From contig NZ_CP045851.1 of the NCBI RefSeq assembly GCF_009650215.1, positions 1,279,189 through 1,343,188 of the forward strand: 64,000 nt of DNA, given 5' to 3'. The stretch's first letter is position 1, and every line of letters begins with the position of its first letter. Origin of the DNA: Actinomarinicola tropica (lineage in GTDB: Bacteria > Actinomycetota > Acidimicrobiia > Acidimicrobiales > SKKL01). The translations under genes and the position numbers were made by a program. The notes under the pieces were generated by a model. That model did not search any database. It saw only the letters and a program-made list of their open reading frames with translations, and had not been told where the DNA came from. Shown here piece by piece: positions 18,280 to 25,188 of the stretch.

Positions 18280-18771
18280 TCAGGTGGGGTCGGTGTCGGG
18301 GTCGGTGCCGCTCTGGGCGATCTCGACGGGGAAGACGACGGCACGGGTGCCACGCACCTCGACGACGCGGACGAGCGTGCCGGCGGGGATGCCCCGGCCG
18401 TCGAGGCTCTCGATCCGCCACTCCTCGCGCCCGATGCGGGCCATGCCGAGGTCGTGGCCGTCGTCGGGCACCGGTTCGATGACGTGCGCGGTCTCGCCGA
18501 TCAGCCGGCGGGCGCCGATGCCCTGCACCGGGTCGACGGCGTCGAGTCGGCGGGCGATGGGCCGCAGGGCGAAGAAGGAGCCCCCGGAGGTGCCGAGGAA
18601 GATCAGCCACTGGGCGAGGACCGGCACGTCGAGCGCGGCGGCGAGGCTGGCGAGCAGCGCCCCGGCGGCGAAGGGCAGGAAGAACAGCGTCCCCGCGGCG
18701 AGCATCTCGACGGCACCGAGGAGGAGGGCCGTCCCCAGCCAGATCCAGATCCAGATGTCCGGGTTGTCCAT
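18280..18771 (-). CDS. NfeD-like membrane protein
   Basis: A 163-residue protein with three or four hydrophobic helices (about residues 6-70; IWIWLGTALLLGAVEMLAAG and ALLASLAAALDVP segments). A C-terminal OB-fold (about 85-150; GARRLIGETAHV, GREEWRIES, VRVVEVRGTRAVV) is typical of the short NfeD1b class. It is the first gene of a two-gene unit with the SPFH protein, and the two products usually act together at the membrane. The short form lacks the ClpP-like protease domain of long NfeD proteins. The function of the pair in this organism is unknown; quality control or raft organisation is inferred from the families only. Confidence 0.85.
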   Translation of the reverse strand: MDNPDIWIWIWLGTALLLGAVEMLAAGTLFFLPFAAGALLASLAAALDVPVLAQWLIFLGTSGGSFFALRPIARRLDAVDPVQGIGARRLIGETAHVIEPVPDDGHDLGMARIGREEWRIESLDGRGIPAGTLVRVVEVRGTRAVVFPVEIAQSGTDPDTDPT

Positions 18772-18857
18772 GTGGATCGGTCCGCTCCCCCGAGCCCTCG
18801 CTCGTCATCACCCTACCTGGCCGCGGTGAGGAGGGAGGGAGCGGTGGGACGCGTTGG

Positions 18858-18863
18858 TAGCTT
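18858..18863 (+). promoter_or_regulatory. TAGCTT -10 hexamer of mca
   Basis: TAGCTT ends 8 bases before the mca ATG, which fits the leaderless pattern and supports this start codon. Confidence 0.55.
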
Positions 18864-18871
18864 TCCCGCTC

Positions 18872-19756
18872 ATGGCCCGCCCCGTCATCCTCACGGTCCA
18901 CGCCCACCCCGACGACGAGTCGTCGAAGGGCGCACCGACCATCGCGAAGTACCGCGCCGCCGGCGCCCACACCGTGCTCGTGTGCTGCACCGGCGGGGAG
19001 GAGGGCTCGATCCTCAACCCGGCGATGGACACCGAGGAGGTGCGCGCCGACATCGCCGGGGTCCGCGAGCGCGAGCTCGACCTCGCGGCGTCGGTCATCG
19101 GTTACGAGGTCGTCGAGCGGCTCGGCTACCGCGACTCGGGCATGGCCGGCGAGCCCTCGAACGACCACCCCGACTGCTTCTGGAAGGCCGACCTCGACGA
19201 GGCGATCGGCCGCCTGGTGGCGGTCATCCGCCGGGAGCGCCCGCAGGTCGTCGTCACCTACTCCGACGACCAGCGGGGCTACGAGCACCCCGACCACCTG
19301 CGGGTGCACGACATCACCGTCCCGGCGTTCGAGCGGGCCGCCGACCCGGAGTGGTACCCCGAGGCGGGGGAGCCCTGGCAGCCGCTGAAGCTGTACTACA
19401 CGACCTGGTCGCGGGCCCGCATGGTGGCCATGCACGAGAAGTACCTGGAGCTCGGGCTCGAGTCGCCCTTCGCCGAGCGCTTCCTCGACACCGAGCGCCG
19501 CCCGGACCAGGACCACCGCATCACCACCCAGGTGCCCGTCGACGGCTACATGGACGCCCGCACCGAGGGGCTCCTGGCCCACGCCACCCAGGTCGACCCC
19601 GAGTCGCCGTTCTGGTTCGGGCTGCCCCGGGACGTGGCCAACTCGGTCCACCCCTACGACGACTACATCCTCGCCCGGTCGCTCGTGGAGTCCGCGGTGC
19701 CCGAGGACGACCTGTTCGCCGGCATCCCCGACCTCGACTGGGAGCCGCTGTCGTGA
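18872..19756 (+). CDS. mca: Mycothiol S-conjugate amidase
   Basis: A 294-residue zinc amidase of the PIG-L family that cleaves mycothiol S-conjugates to a mercapturic acid and GlcN-inositol, a cytosolic detoxification step. Zinc-binding residues are visible in HAHPDDESSKG near the N-terminus and in EHPDHLRVHD around residue 140. The TGGEEGSILNPAMD segment matches Mca more than the biosynthetic deacetylase MshB. An ATG 8 bases after a TAGCTT hexamer is used as the start; an in-frame TTG 18 bases upstream is less likely. The stop overlaps the GTG of an SCP2 protein, so the two are translationally coupled. Its presence implies that the organism makes mycothiol and is an actinobacterium. Confidence 0.92.
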   Translation: MARPVILTVHAHPDDESSKGAPTIAKYRAAGAHTVLVCCTGGEEGSILNPAMDTEEVRADIAGVRERELDLAASVIGYEVVERLGYRDSGMAGEPSNDHPDCFWKADLDEAIGRLVAVIRRERPQVVVTYSDDQRGYEHPDHLRVHDITVPAFERAADPEWYPEAGEPWQPLKLYYTTWSRARMVAMHEKYLELGLESPFAERFLDTERRPDQDHRITTQVPVDGYMDARTEGLLAHATQVDPESPFWFGLPRDVANSVHPYDDYILARSLVESAVPEDDLFAGIPDLDWEPLS

Positions 19757-20142
19757 GCGAGCTGCTGAGCGACGAGTGGTTCGCGGCGGTCGACGCCGCC
19801 CTGGCGTCCGCGGCCGACGACGGGCCGGCTGCCGAGCCGGTCGCGGCGGAGGTCGAGCTGGTCGTCAGCGGCGCCGCCGCGGGCACCGTGGCGACGAGGT
19901 GGGTCGTCGAGGACGGACGTCTGGCCTCCGTGCGCCCGGCCGGGGACGGCGACGAGGCCACCACCACGGTGCCCATCACCGCCGAGGACCTCCGTGCCGT
20001 CCTCGTGGGCGAGGACGACGCCGCCATCCGCTACATGCGCGGGGACCTGAAGCCCGAGGGCCGCACGGCCGACGTCCTCGCCCTCGTATCGGCGTTGGCC
20101 CGTCCGGCGTGTCGCGCCGCGCTGGCCGGGACGGTCGACTGA
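19753..20142 (+). CDS. SCP2 sterol-carrier-domain protein
   Basis: A 129-residue single-domain protein with the SCP2 fold: an N-terminal LLSDEWFAAVDAAL helix, a central sheet ending in VPITAEDLRAVLVG, and the MRGDLKPEG turn that is the hallmark of the family. SCP2 domains bind lipids or acyl-CoA, and also occur as C-terminal modules of mycothiol-dependent isomerases. The GTG start overlaps the mca stop as GTGA, so the product is made together with the mycothiol amidase. That placement makes a role in handling mycothiol conjugates or their hydrophobic adducts possible, but this is inference. The gene converges on the deacetylase gene with 9 bases between stops. Confidence 0.8.
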   Translation: MSELLSDEWFAAVDAALASAADDGPAAEPVAAEVELVVSGAAAGTVATRWVVEDGRLASVRPAGDGDEATTTVPITAEDLRAVLVGEDDAAIRYMRGDLKPEGRTADVLALVSALARPACRAALAGTVD

Positions 20143-20151
20143 CCGGCGAGG

Positions 20152-20991
20152 TCAACCGGCGCGCTGCACGTCCCGCAGCTCGCGGTAGGAGATGAGCGTG
20201 GCGCCGGCCGCCGCGACCTGACGACGCAGGTCGGGGTCGTAGGTGGCCATGTGCAGGTCGTCGACCCGGTGGGTCCAGTCCGGCGCCAGCGCCCGCAGCT
20301 CGGGCGTGTCTGCCGCGGGGTGGATGTAGACCTCGGTGACGCCGGGCTGCAGGTCGGCGAGGACCTGGCCGATGGCCCGCCGGCTGCCCACGCCGGCGCC
20401 CGGGACGACGGCGAGGCGGTCGGGGTAGAGGATGCCCTCCTCGGTCGCCAGGCCCCGCATGGGGAACCCAGCCGTGCGCTCCAGGTCGGTGCCGGGGAGG
20501 CGGATCGGGAGGCCGAACTCGACGGCGAGGTCGAGGTAGACGTCGAAGAACTCCGGGCGCATGTGCAGCGCACCGAGGTGGGAGTCGAGGTGGCTGATGT
20601 CGAAGCCCCAGATGATCGCCCGCTCGATCTGGGTGCGGCACTCCCGGCGCACCTCGTCGAGGTCGGCGTGCTCCCACAGCTCGGCGGGCGTGCGTGGGAA
20701 CCCGCCGTCGCCGTCCACCAGGGACGGGGCGTGGGTGACCGGTGCCCACCGGTAGGTGTCCAGCTCGGCGTTCAGCGTGAGCTGCACCCCGACGGCCTCG
20801 CCGCGGTGCTCGGCCGCGGCGGCGCGCGCCCAGGGGGCCGGCACCATCAGCGACGCGCTGGTGGCGATGCCGTCGCGCAGCGCCTGGTAGACGCCGAGGT
20901 TCGCGGCGTGGCTGGAACCGAGGTCGTGGGCGGTGACGATGAGCAGGCGGGCGTCGGGCGGGTGGCCGAGCCGTTCGGCGAGCGAGGTCAC
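20152..20991 (-). CDS. YdjC/ChbG-family carbohydrate deacetylase
   Basis: A 279-residue protein of the YdjC family, metal-dependent deacetylases that act on N-acetylated sugars or on hopanoid and glycan intermediates. The metal site appears as HDLGSSHAANLG (usual form DDxGxSxxxN) and as SHLDSHLGALHMRP, which has the HxDxH pattern. SLMVPAPW and the late EVYIHPA motif are also typical. The first Asp of the usual DDF/DDxG motif is His here, which may alter metal binding. A GTG start lies 6 bases after a TAGCGT hexamer with no ribosome site, suggesting a leaderless message. The substrate cannot be read from the sequence. Confidence 0.82.
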   Translation of the reverse strand: MTSLAERLGHPPDARLLIVTAHDLGSSHAANLGVYQALRDGIATSASLMVPAPWARAAAAEHRGEAVGVQLTLNAELDTYRWAPVTHAPSLVDGDGGFPRTPAELWEHADLDEVRRECRTQIERAIIWGFDISHLDSHLGALHMRPEFFDVYLDLAVEFGLPIRLPGTDLERTAGFPMRGLATEEGILYPDRLAVVPGAGVGSRRAIGQVLADLQPGVTEVYIHPAADTPELRALAPDWTHRVDDLHMATYDPDLRRQVAAAGATLISYRELRDVQRAG

Positions 20992-20997
20992 GCTGCG

Positions 20998-21003
20998 ACG
21001 CTA
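20998..21003 (-). promoter_or_regulatory. TAGCGT -10 hexamer of the YdjC deacetylase
   Basis: TAGCGT ends 6 bases before the GTG start; its first three bases are the stop codon of the nuclease gene. Confidence 0.55.
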
Positions 21004-21564
21004 GCGGTCCGACAGCGGATCGACGGGCACGCCGGGGCCGCCGCAGGCACCCCACAGACCACGTTCGGCGTCGCGTGCCTGGCGCTCGGCGTCCGCGAGC
21101 ACGTCGCGGTGGGCGTCGTTGGGATCGATGGCGAGGGCCACCGCGGCCCCCTCGAGCACCATCTGCCGGTTGACGAAGATCTCGGAGCCGTCGGCGGCGG
21201 TGGCGTGGACGTAGAGGAGGAGCCGGCCGTAGTGGTCGCGCGCCTCCTCGTCGCGCTCGAGCCGGAGGACCGCTCCCGGTGGTGTCAGCGCGGCGAGGCG
21301 GTCGCTGGCCTCGGCGCCGTAGCACTCGACCGGCCGGGTCGGGTGGCGGACCTCGGGCGTGTCGATGCCGAGCAGGCGGACCGTCTCCTCCTCCCCGCCG
21401 ATGTCGAGTCGCAGGGTGTCGCCGTCGACCACGTCGACCACGCGCCCGTGGCCGGCGGGAACAGGATCGGCGGCGTCGCCGTCGGGGCGGAGCACGAGCA
21501 GCGCCACGGCGACGAAGACGGCGACGACCAGGATCGCGGCGCGCAGTGGGAGGCGGGAGGTCAT
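21001..21564 (-). CDS. Secreted or membrane-anchored thermonuclease (SNase family)
   Basis: A 187-residue protein with an N-terminal hydrophobic helix (about 7-26), acting as a signal or anchor, and an SNase domain (about 40-165). The domain shows VVDVVDGDTLRLDIGG, VRLLGIDTPEVRHP, a DHYGRLL turn and VNRQMVLEGAA, with the catalytic Arg/Glu-bearing segments in place. Such enzymes hydrolyse DNA or RNA outside the cytoplasm with calcium. It ends 10 bases before the deacetylase promoter hexamer on the same strand, so co-transcription with the deacetylase gene is possible but that gene seems to have its own promoter. No lipobox cysteine is visible. Confidence 0.86.
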   Translation of the reverse strand: MTSRLPLRAAILVVAVFVAVALLVLRPDGDAADPVPAGHGRVVDVVDGDTLRLDIGGEEETVRLLGIDTPEVRHPTRPVECYGAEASDRLAALTPPGAVLRLERDEEARDHYGRLLLYVHATAADGSEIFVNRQMVLEGAAVALAIDPNDAHRDVLADAERQARDAERGLWGACGGPGVPVDPLSDR

Positions 21565-21673
21565 GGCGTGGTCGGTGGTCGGGACGCGTCACGGCGCATC
21601 GGCGGGGCTCCTCGATGGTGTGGAGGCGGCCGATGCGCCGCGAGCTGCGGACCGGTCGGGCGACCGGCCGCCG

Positions 21674-22846
21674 TCAGATCCGCTGGATGATGGTGCCGGT
21701 GCCCAGGCCGCCGCCGCAGCACATGGTGACGAGGGCGTGCTCGCCGTCGATGCGCTCGAGCTCGTGCAGCGCCTTGGTGAGCAGGATGGCGCCGGTGCCG
21801 CCGAGCGGGTGACCGAGGGCGATGGCGCCGCCGTTGGGGTTGACCTTGTCGAGGTCGGCGCCGCACTCCTTGGCCCAGGCGAGCACGACCGAGGCGAAGG
21901 CCTCGTTGACCTCGCTCACGTCCATGTCGGCCATGGTGAGGCCGGTGCGGGACATGAGGTGCTGGGTGGCGTCGATCGGCCCGGTGAGCATGAGCACCGG
22001 GTCGACGCCGACGTTGCAGGTGTCGACGATGCGCGCCCGCGGGGTGAGGCCCAGGGCGTCGGCCTTCTCGCGGGTCATCAGCAGGACGGCGCCGGCGCCG
22101 TCGGAGATCTGGGAGGACGACCCGGCGGTGTGGACACCGTCCTCGCGGGCCACCGGCTTGAGCGTGGCCAGCTTCTCGAGCGTGGTCTCGCGCAGGCCCT
22201 CGTCCTTCTCGACCCGGTGGGTGGTGCCGGTGGGCTTGCCCTCCTCGTCGACGTCGGGGGCGTCGATGGGGACGATCTGGGTGTCGAAGCGGCTCTCCTC
22301 CCACGCCTGGATGGCCCGCTGCTGGGAGAGGAGGCCGAACTCGTCGGTGTCCTGGCGGGAGATGCCCCACTTGTCGGCGATGCGCTCCGCGCCCTCGAAC
22401 TGGGAGGTCATCTCGTACTGGCCGAAGTAGCTGTTGGGCGTGGGCCGGCCGAAGTCGGTGCGCATCGGCGCGCCGATGGGCACCCGGCTCATGACCTCGA
22501 CGCCGCAGGCCACCGCGGCGTCGACCACGCCGCCGGCGACGAGCGCGGTGGCGAGGTTGGTGGCCTGCTGGGACGAGCCGCACTGGGCGTCGACCGTGGT
22601 GGCGGCGACCGACAGCGGGAGGCCAGCGGAGAGCCACGCCGTGCGGGCGACGTTGAAGGTCTGCTCGCCGACCTGGCTGACGCATCCGCCGACGACCTGG
22701 CCGATCTCGGTCGGGTCGATGCCGACCCGCTCGATGAGCTCGGACTGCACGGCGCCGAGCAGGTCGGCGGGGTGGATGGTGGACAGGCCGCCGTTGCGCC
22801 GCCCGATGGGGCTGCGCACGGCGTCGACGATGACGACTTCGTTCAT
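21674..22846 (-). CDS. Acetyl-CoA acetyltransferase (thiolase), FadA5/steroid-like type
   Basis: A 390-residue thiolase that should cleave 3-ketoacyl-CoA to acetyl-CoA plus a shortened acyl-CoA, or run the reverse condensation. The nucleophile lies in VDAQCGSSQQ (Cys89). The second and third catalytic segments are EVNEAFASV and NPNGGAIALGHPLGGTG, and CCGGGLGTG near the end carries the base cysteine. The QCGSSQQ context and length resemble the mycobacterial thiolases used on sterol side chains and fatty acids. A TAGCAT hexamer ends 6 bases before the ATG, so translation is probably leaderless. The small gene upstream ends just before it, with its stop codon inside the hexamer. Confidence 0.9.
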   Translation of the reverse strand: MNEVVIVDAVRSPIGRRNGGLSTIHPADLLGAVQSELIERVGIDPTEIGQVVGGCVSQVGEQTFNVARTAWLSAGLPLSVAATTVDAQCGSSQQATNLATALVAGGVVDAAVACGVEVMSRVPIGAPMRTDFGRPTPNSYFGQYEMTSQFEGAERIADKWGISRQDTDEFGLLSQQRAIQAWEESRFDTQIVPIDAPDVDEEGKPTGTTHRVEKDEGLRETTLEKLATLKPVAREDGVHTAGSSSQISDGAGAVLLMTREKADALGLTPRARIVDTCNVGVDPVLMLTGPIDATQHLMSRTGLTMADMDVSEVNEAFASVVLAWAKECGADLDKVNPNGGAIALGHPLGGTGAILLTKALHELERIDGEHALVTMCCGGGLGTGTIIQRI

Positions 22847-22852
22847 GGTCGG

Positions 22853-22858
22853 ATGCTA
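22853..22858 (-). promoter_or_regulatory. TAGCAT -10 hexamer of the thiolase
   Basis: TAGCAT ends 6 bases before the thiolase ATG and shares bases with the stop codon of the small gene upstream. Confidence 0.6.
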
Positions 22859-23044
22859 CGCCGCGGTGGACTGAGTGTCCTCATTGTCGGGGTGACCGGC
22901 GTCGTGATGGGCCAGGGCGTCGCGGAGGGCCTGCCGAGCGGCCGCGATGCCCTCGCGGCCGACCTGGCGGGTGCGGTCGTCGAGCCGCCACTGGTCCGGC
23001 TCGGATCCGTTGCTGTCGATGAGAACCAGCTGCCTCGTCTCCAT
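22856..23044 (-). CDS. Small conserved-looking hypothetical protein
   Basis: A 62-residue soluble protein that I do not assign. It begins METRQLVLIDSNGSEPDQW and continues with a helical RQVGREGIAAARQALRDALA segment, then an acidic tail. A GGGGAGG ribosome site lies 8 bases before the ATG, which decides this start over an in-frame codon 42 bases upstream. The stop codon lies in the promoter hexamer of the thiolase gene, so the two are on one strand but probably separately started. The fold suggests a small helical adapter; this is a guess. Confidence 0.65.
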   Translation of the reverse strand: METRQLVLIDSNGSEPDQWRLDDRTRQVGREGIAAARQALRDALAHHDAGHPDNEDTQSTAA

Positions 23045-23148
23045 GTGCACATCCTCCCCGGGGGGTGTGACACTGAAGCCCTGCACGACGCCCGATCGTG
23101 ACCGATGTCACACGCGGCGGACGACGTCGACCAGGGGGAGAGACCCAG

Positions 23149-24141
23149 ATGCGCTACGGAATGACCGTCCCGTTCGGCGGGGTGCCGCTGCACGCCCAGC
23201 GGGAGTGGTTCGAGGAGCTCGTCGACCTCGGGTACACCGACGCCTGGTCCGCGGAGAGCGACGGCGCCGACGGCTTCACGCCCCTGGCCCTCGCCTCGGT
23301 GTGGGCCCCGACGCTCCGGCTCGGCACGGCGATCATCCCGGCCTTCACCCGCGGCCCCGCCTGCATGGCGCAGTCCGTGGGGTCCCTCGCCCAGGCGGCG
23401 CCCGGGCGCTTCGCGATCGGCCTCGGGTCGTCCTCGAACGTCATCGTCGAGGGGTGGAACGGCATCCCGTTCGAGGAGCCGTACCAGCAGGTCCAGGCGA
23501 TGGTCCGCTTCCTGCGCGACGCCATGACCGGCGAGAAGGTCACGCGCGACTACGGCCGCTTCTCGGTCCGCAGCTTCCGCCTGGGCGTGGTGCCGCCCGA
23601 ACCGGTCCCGATCCTCGTCGCCGCCCTGCGCGAGGGCATGCTCCGCCTGGCGGGCCGGGAGGGCGACGGCGCCATCCTCAACTGGCTGTCGCCTGCGGAC
23701 GTCGCTCAGGTGACCCCTCACGTCGCCGAGGGCGCGGCCCGCTCCACGCGCGAGAGCGACACGGGCGAGCGCGAGATCGCCGCCCGCATCTTCGTCATCC
23801 CGAACCCCGACGCCGAGGTCGCCCGCGGCGCAGCGCGGCGCATGATCGCCGCCTACCTGAACGTGCCGGTCTACGCGAGCTTCCACGAGTGGCTCGGCCG
23901 AGGCGACGACCTGAAGCCGATGTGGGACCTCTGGTCGGCCGGGGACCGCAAGGCCGCCCTCGACGCCATCCCGGACCACGTCGTCGACGACCTCGTCGTG
24001 CACGGCGACCCGGCCGCGTGCCGCGAGACGATCGCGGCCTACGTCGAGAACGGCGTGACCACCCCCGTGCTGGCCGTGCTGCCGTTCGGCGTCGACATGC
24101 GTGAGAGCATCAGGGCGCTGTCCCCCTCGGCGGGTTCCTAG
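23149..24141 (+). CDS. LLM-class, probably F420-dependent oxidoreductase
   Basis: A 330-residue luciferase-like TIM-barrel protein. Typical segments are MRYGMTVPFGGVPL at the strand-1 end, LRLGTAIIPAFTRGPA, APGRFAIGLGSSSNVIVEGWNG, and PVPILVAALREGMLRLAGREGDGAI. The barrel binds reduced F420 or FMN and reduces or oxidises small organic substrates; the LGSSSNVIVE pattern is common in actinobacterial F420 members. The ATG is preceded by AGGGGGAG at good spacing, so the longer upstream frame is rejected. It stands alone between the divergent small gene and the antitoxin-like gene. The substrate is unknown. Confidence 0.85.
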   Translation: MRYGMTVPFGGVPLHAQREWFEELVDLGYTDAWSAESDGADGFTPLALASVWAPTLRLGTAIIPAFTRGPACMAQSVGSLAQAAPGRFAIGLGSSSNVIVEGWNGIPFEEPYQQVQAMVRFLRDAMTGEKVTRDYGRFSVRSFRLGVVPPEPVPILVAALREGMLRLAGREGDGAILNWLSPADVAQVTPHVAEGAARSTRESDTGEREIAARIFVIPNPDAEVARGAARRMIAAYLNVPVYASFHEWLGRGDDLKPMWDLWSAGDRKAALDAIPDHVVDDLVVHGDPAACRETIAAYVENGVTTPVLAVLPFGVDMRESIRALSPSAGS

Positions 24142-24191
24142 GGCGCTCGCCGGGTAGGGGCTCCCGCCGCCCACCGACACGAGGAGGCTCC

Positions 24192-24443
24192 ATGGGCTTC
24201 ATGGACGACGCGATGAAGAAGGTCAAGAAGGCCAAGGACCAGGCCACCAAGGCCGTCGCGGACAACGAGGACAAGATCGACGGCGCGATCGACAAGGTGG
24301 CCGGCGCCGCCGACGGCAAGCTCAAGGGCAAGCACCGCGACAAGGTCGCCAAGGCCGCCGATGCCGCGAAGAAGGGCGTCGACAAGATCGCCGGCGACAA
24401 GGGCGGCGAGGGCGGTGGTGGCGGGGCGCCCGGCGCCCGCTGA
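24192..24443 (+). CDS. Rv0909/MT0933-type antitoxin-like small protein
   Basis: An 83-residue, very lysine- and alanine-rich helical protein, beginning MGFMDDAMKKVKKAKDQ, with an NEDKIDGAIDKV repeat-like middle and a glycine-rich tail. This pattern, GFxD followed by repeated KxxK/DKxDxxxD helices, matches the MT0933-type antitoxin family. A GAGGAGG ribosome site precedes the ATG. No toxin-like gene lies beside it: the neighbours are an F420-type oxidoreductase and a nitroreductase. The family contains many solo members with uncertain function, so a general nucleoid- or stress-related role is as likely as antitoxin activity. A strong hairpin follows it. Confidence 0.7.
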   Translation: MGFMDDAMKKVKKAKDQATKAVADNEDKIDGAIDKVAGAADGKLKGKHRDKVAKAADAAKKGVDKIAGDKGGEGGGGGAPGAR

Positions 24444-24468
24444 CGACGGTCGAGCTCCGAGGACGCCG

Positions 24469-24495
24469 GTGGGCCCGCGCTCGGCGCGGGCCCAC
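24469..24495. terminator. Strong hairpin between convergent genes
   Basis: A perfect 12-bp stem (GTGGGCCCGCGC and its complement) closes a 3-base loop. It sits between the stop of the antitoxin-like gene and the stop of the convergent nitroreductase gene. No T-run follows on either strand, as is usual for GC-rich actinobacteria. It can end transcription from both sides. Confidence 0.75.
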
Positions 24496-24503
24496 CCGTC
24501 AGC

Positions 24504-25145
24504 TCACGAGCCGAGCGTCTGCTTCCACTCGTTGAAGTACGTGATCTCCGCCGCCGGGCGCCGCTTCGCCGGCTTGAAGTCGTCGCCGGTGTAGTACCCG
24601 ACCGGGATGAGCGCGGCCTGGCTCACGGTGTCGGGGATGCCGAGCAGCTCGGAGGCCTCGCGCTCGCGCATGAGGTGGATCGTGGTCAGCGCCGTGCCGA
24701 GGCCGCGGCTGCGGGCCGCGAGCATGAAGCTCCAGGCCGCGGGCAGCACCGACCCCCAGTAGCCGGGGCCGTCGCCTCGGTCGAGGAGGCAGGGGATCAG
24801 CATGGCCGGGACCTCGTGGAAGTGGTCGGCGAGGTAGTCCGCCGAGTCCGACACGCGGGTGTCGGCCTCGAGGCCCTGCTTGACCCGCACGGCCTTCTGC
24901 GACTCGAGGTAGGGGCCCCAGCCCTCCCGGTACATGTCGGCGAGCGCGGCCTTCTTCTCCGGCTCGTCGACGACGACCCACCGCCAGCGCTGGGTGTTGC
25001 CGCCGGTGGGCGCCTGGACGGCGACCTCGAGGCATTCGAGGATCAGCTCCCGGGGCACCGGCCGGGTGAGGTCGAGCCGCTTGCGCACGGCGCGCGTGGT
25101 GGTCAGCAGGTGGTCGACCTGCTGCAGGTCGAACTCGAAGCTCAT
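24504..25145 (-). CDS. Nitroreductase-family FMN oxidoreductase
   Basis: A 213-residue flavin reductase of the nitroreductase fold. The FMN phosphate-binding arginines are in TTRAVRKRLDLTRPVP, followed by VQAPTGGNTQRWRWVVV (family form APSGxNxQPW) and the late LGIPDTVSQAALIPVGYY segment. It would reduce nitro, quinone or enone substrates with NAD(P)H in the cytosol. A GGGGGAG site precedes the ATG. It forms a single-gene unit ending at a shared hairpin. RWRW replaces the usual QPW, which marks an actinobacterial subgroup. The natural substrate is not visible. Confidence 0.87.
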   Translation of the reverse strand: MSFEFDLQQVDHLLTTTRAVRKRLDLTRPVPRELILECLEVAVQAPTGGNTQRWRWVVVDEPEKKAALADMYREGWGPYLESQKAVRVKQGLEADTRVSDSADYLADHFHEVPAMLIPCLLDRGDGPGYWGSVLPAAWSFMLAARSRGLGTALTTIHLMREREASELLGIPDTVSQAALIPVGYYTGDDFKPAKRRPAAEITYFNEWKQTLGS

Positions 25146-25188
25146 GGGTGCTCTCCCCCTCGTGGATGGTCGGGGGCGACCCTAGCGG

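Noticed and set aside
14569-19752. Very long plus-strand frame that continues into the SCP2 gene
   Set aside because: Only the last 129 codons are real. The rest lies antisense to the NRPS, murA, SPFH and NfeD genes, or out of frame with mca, and shows shadow composition.
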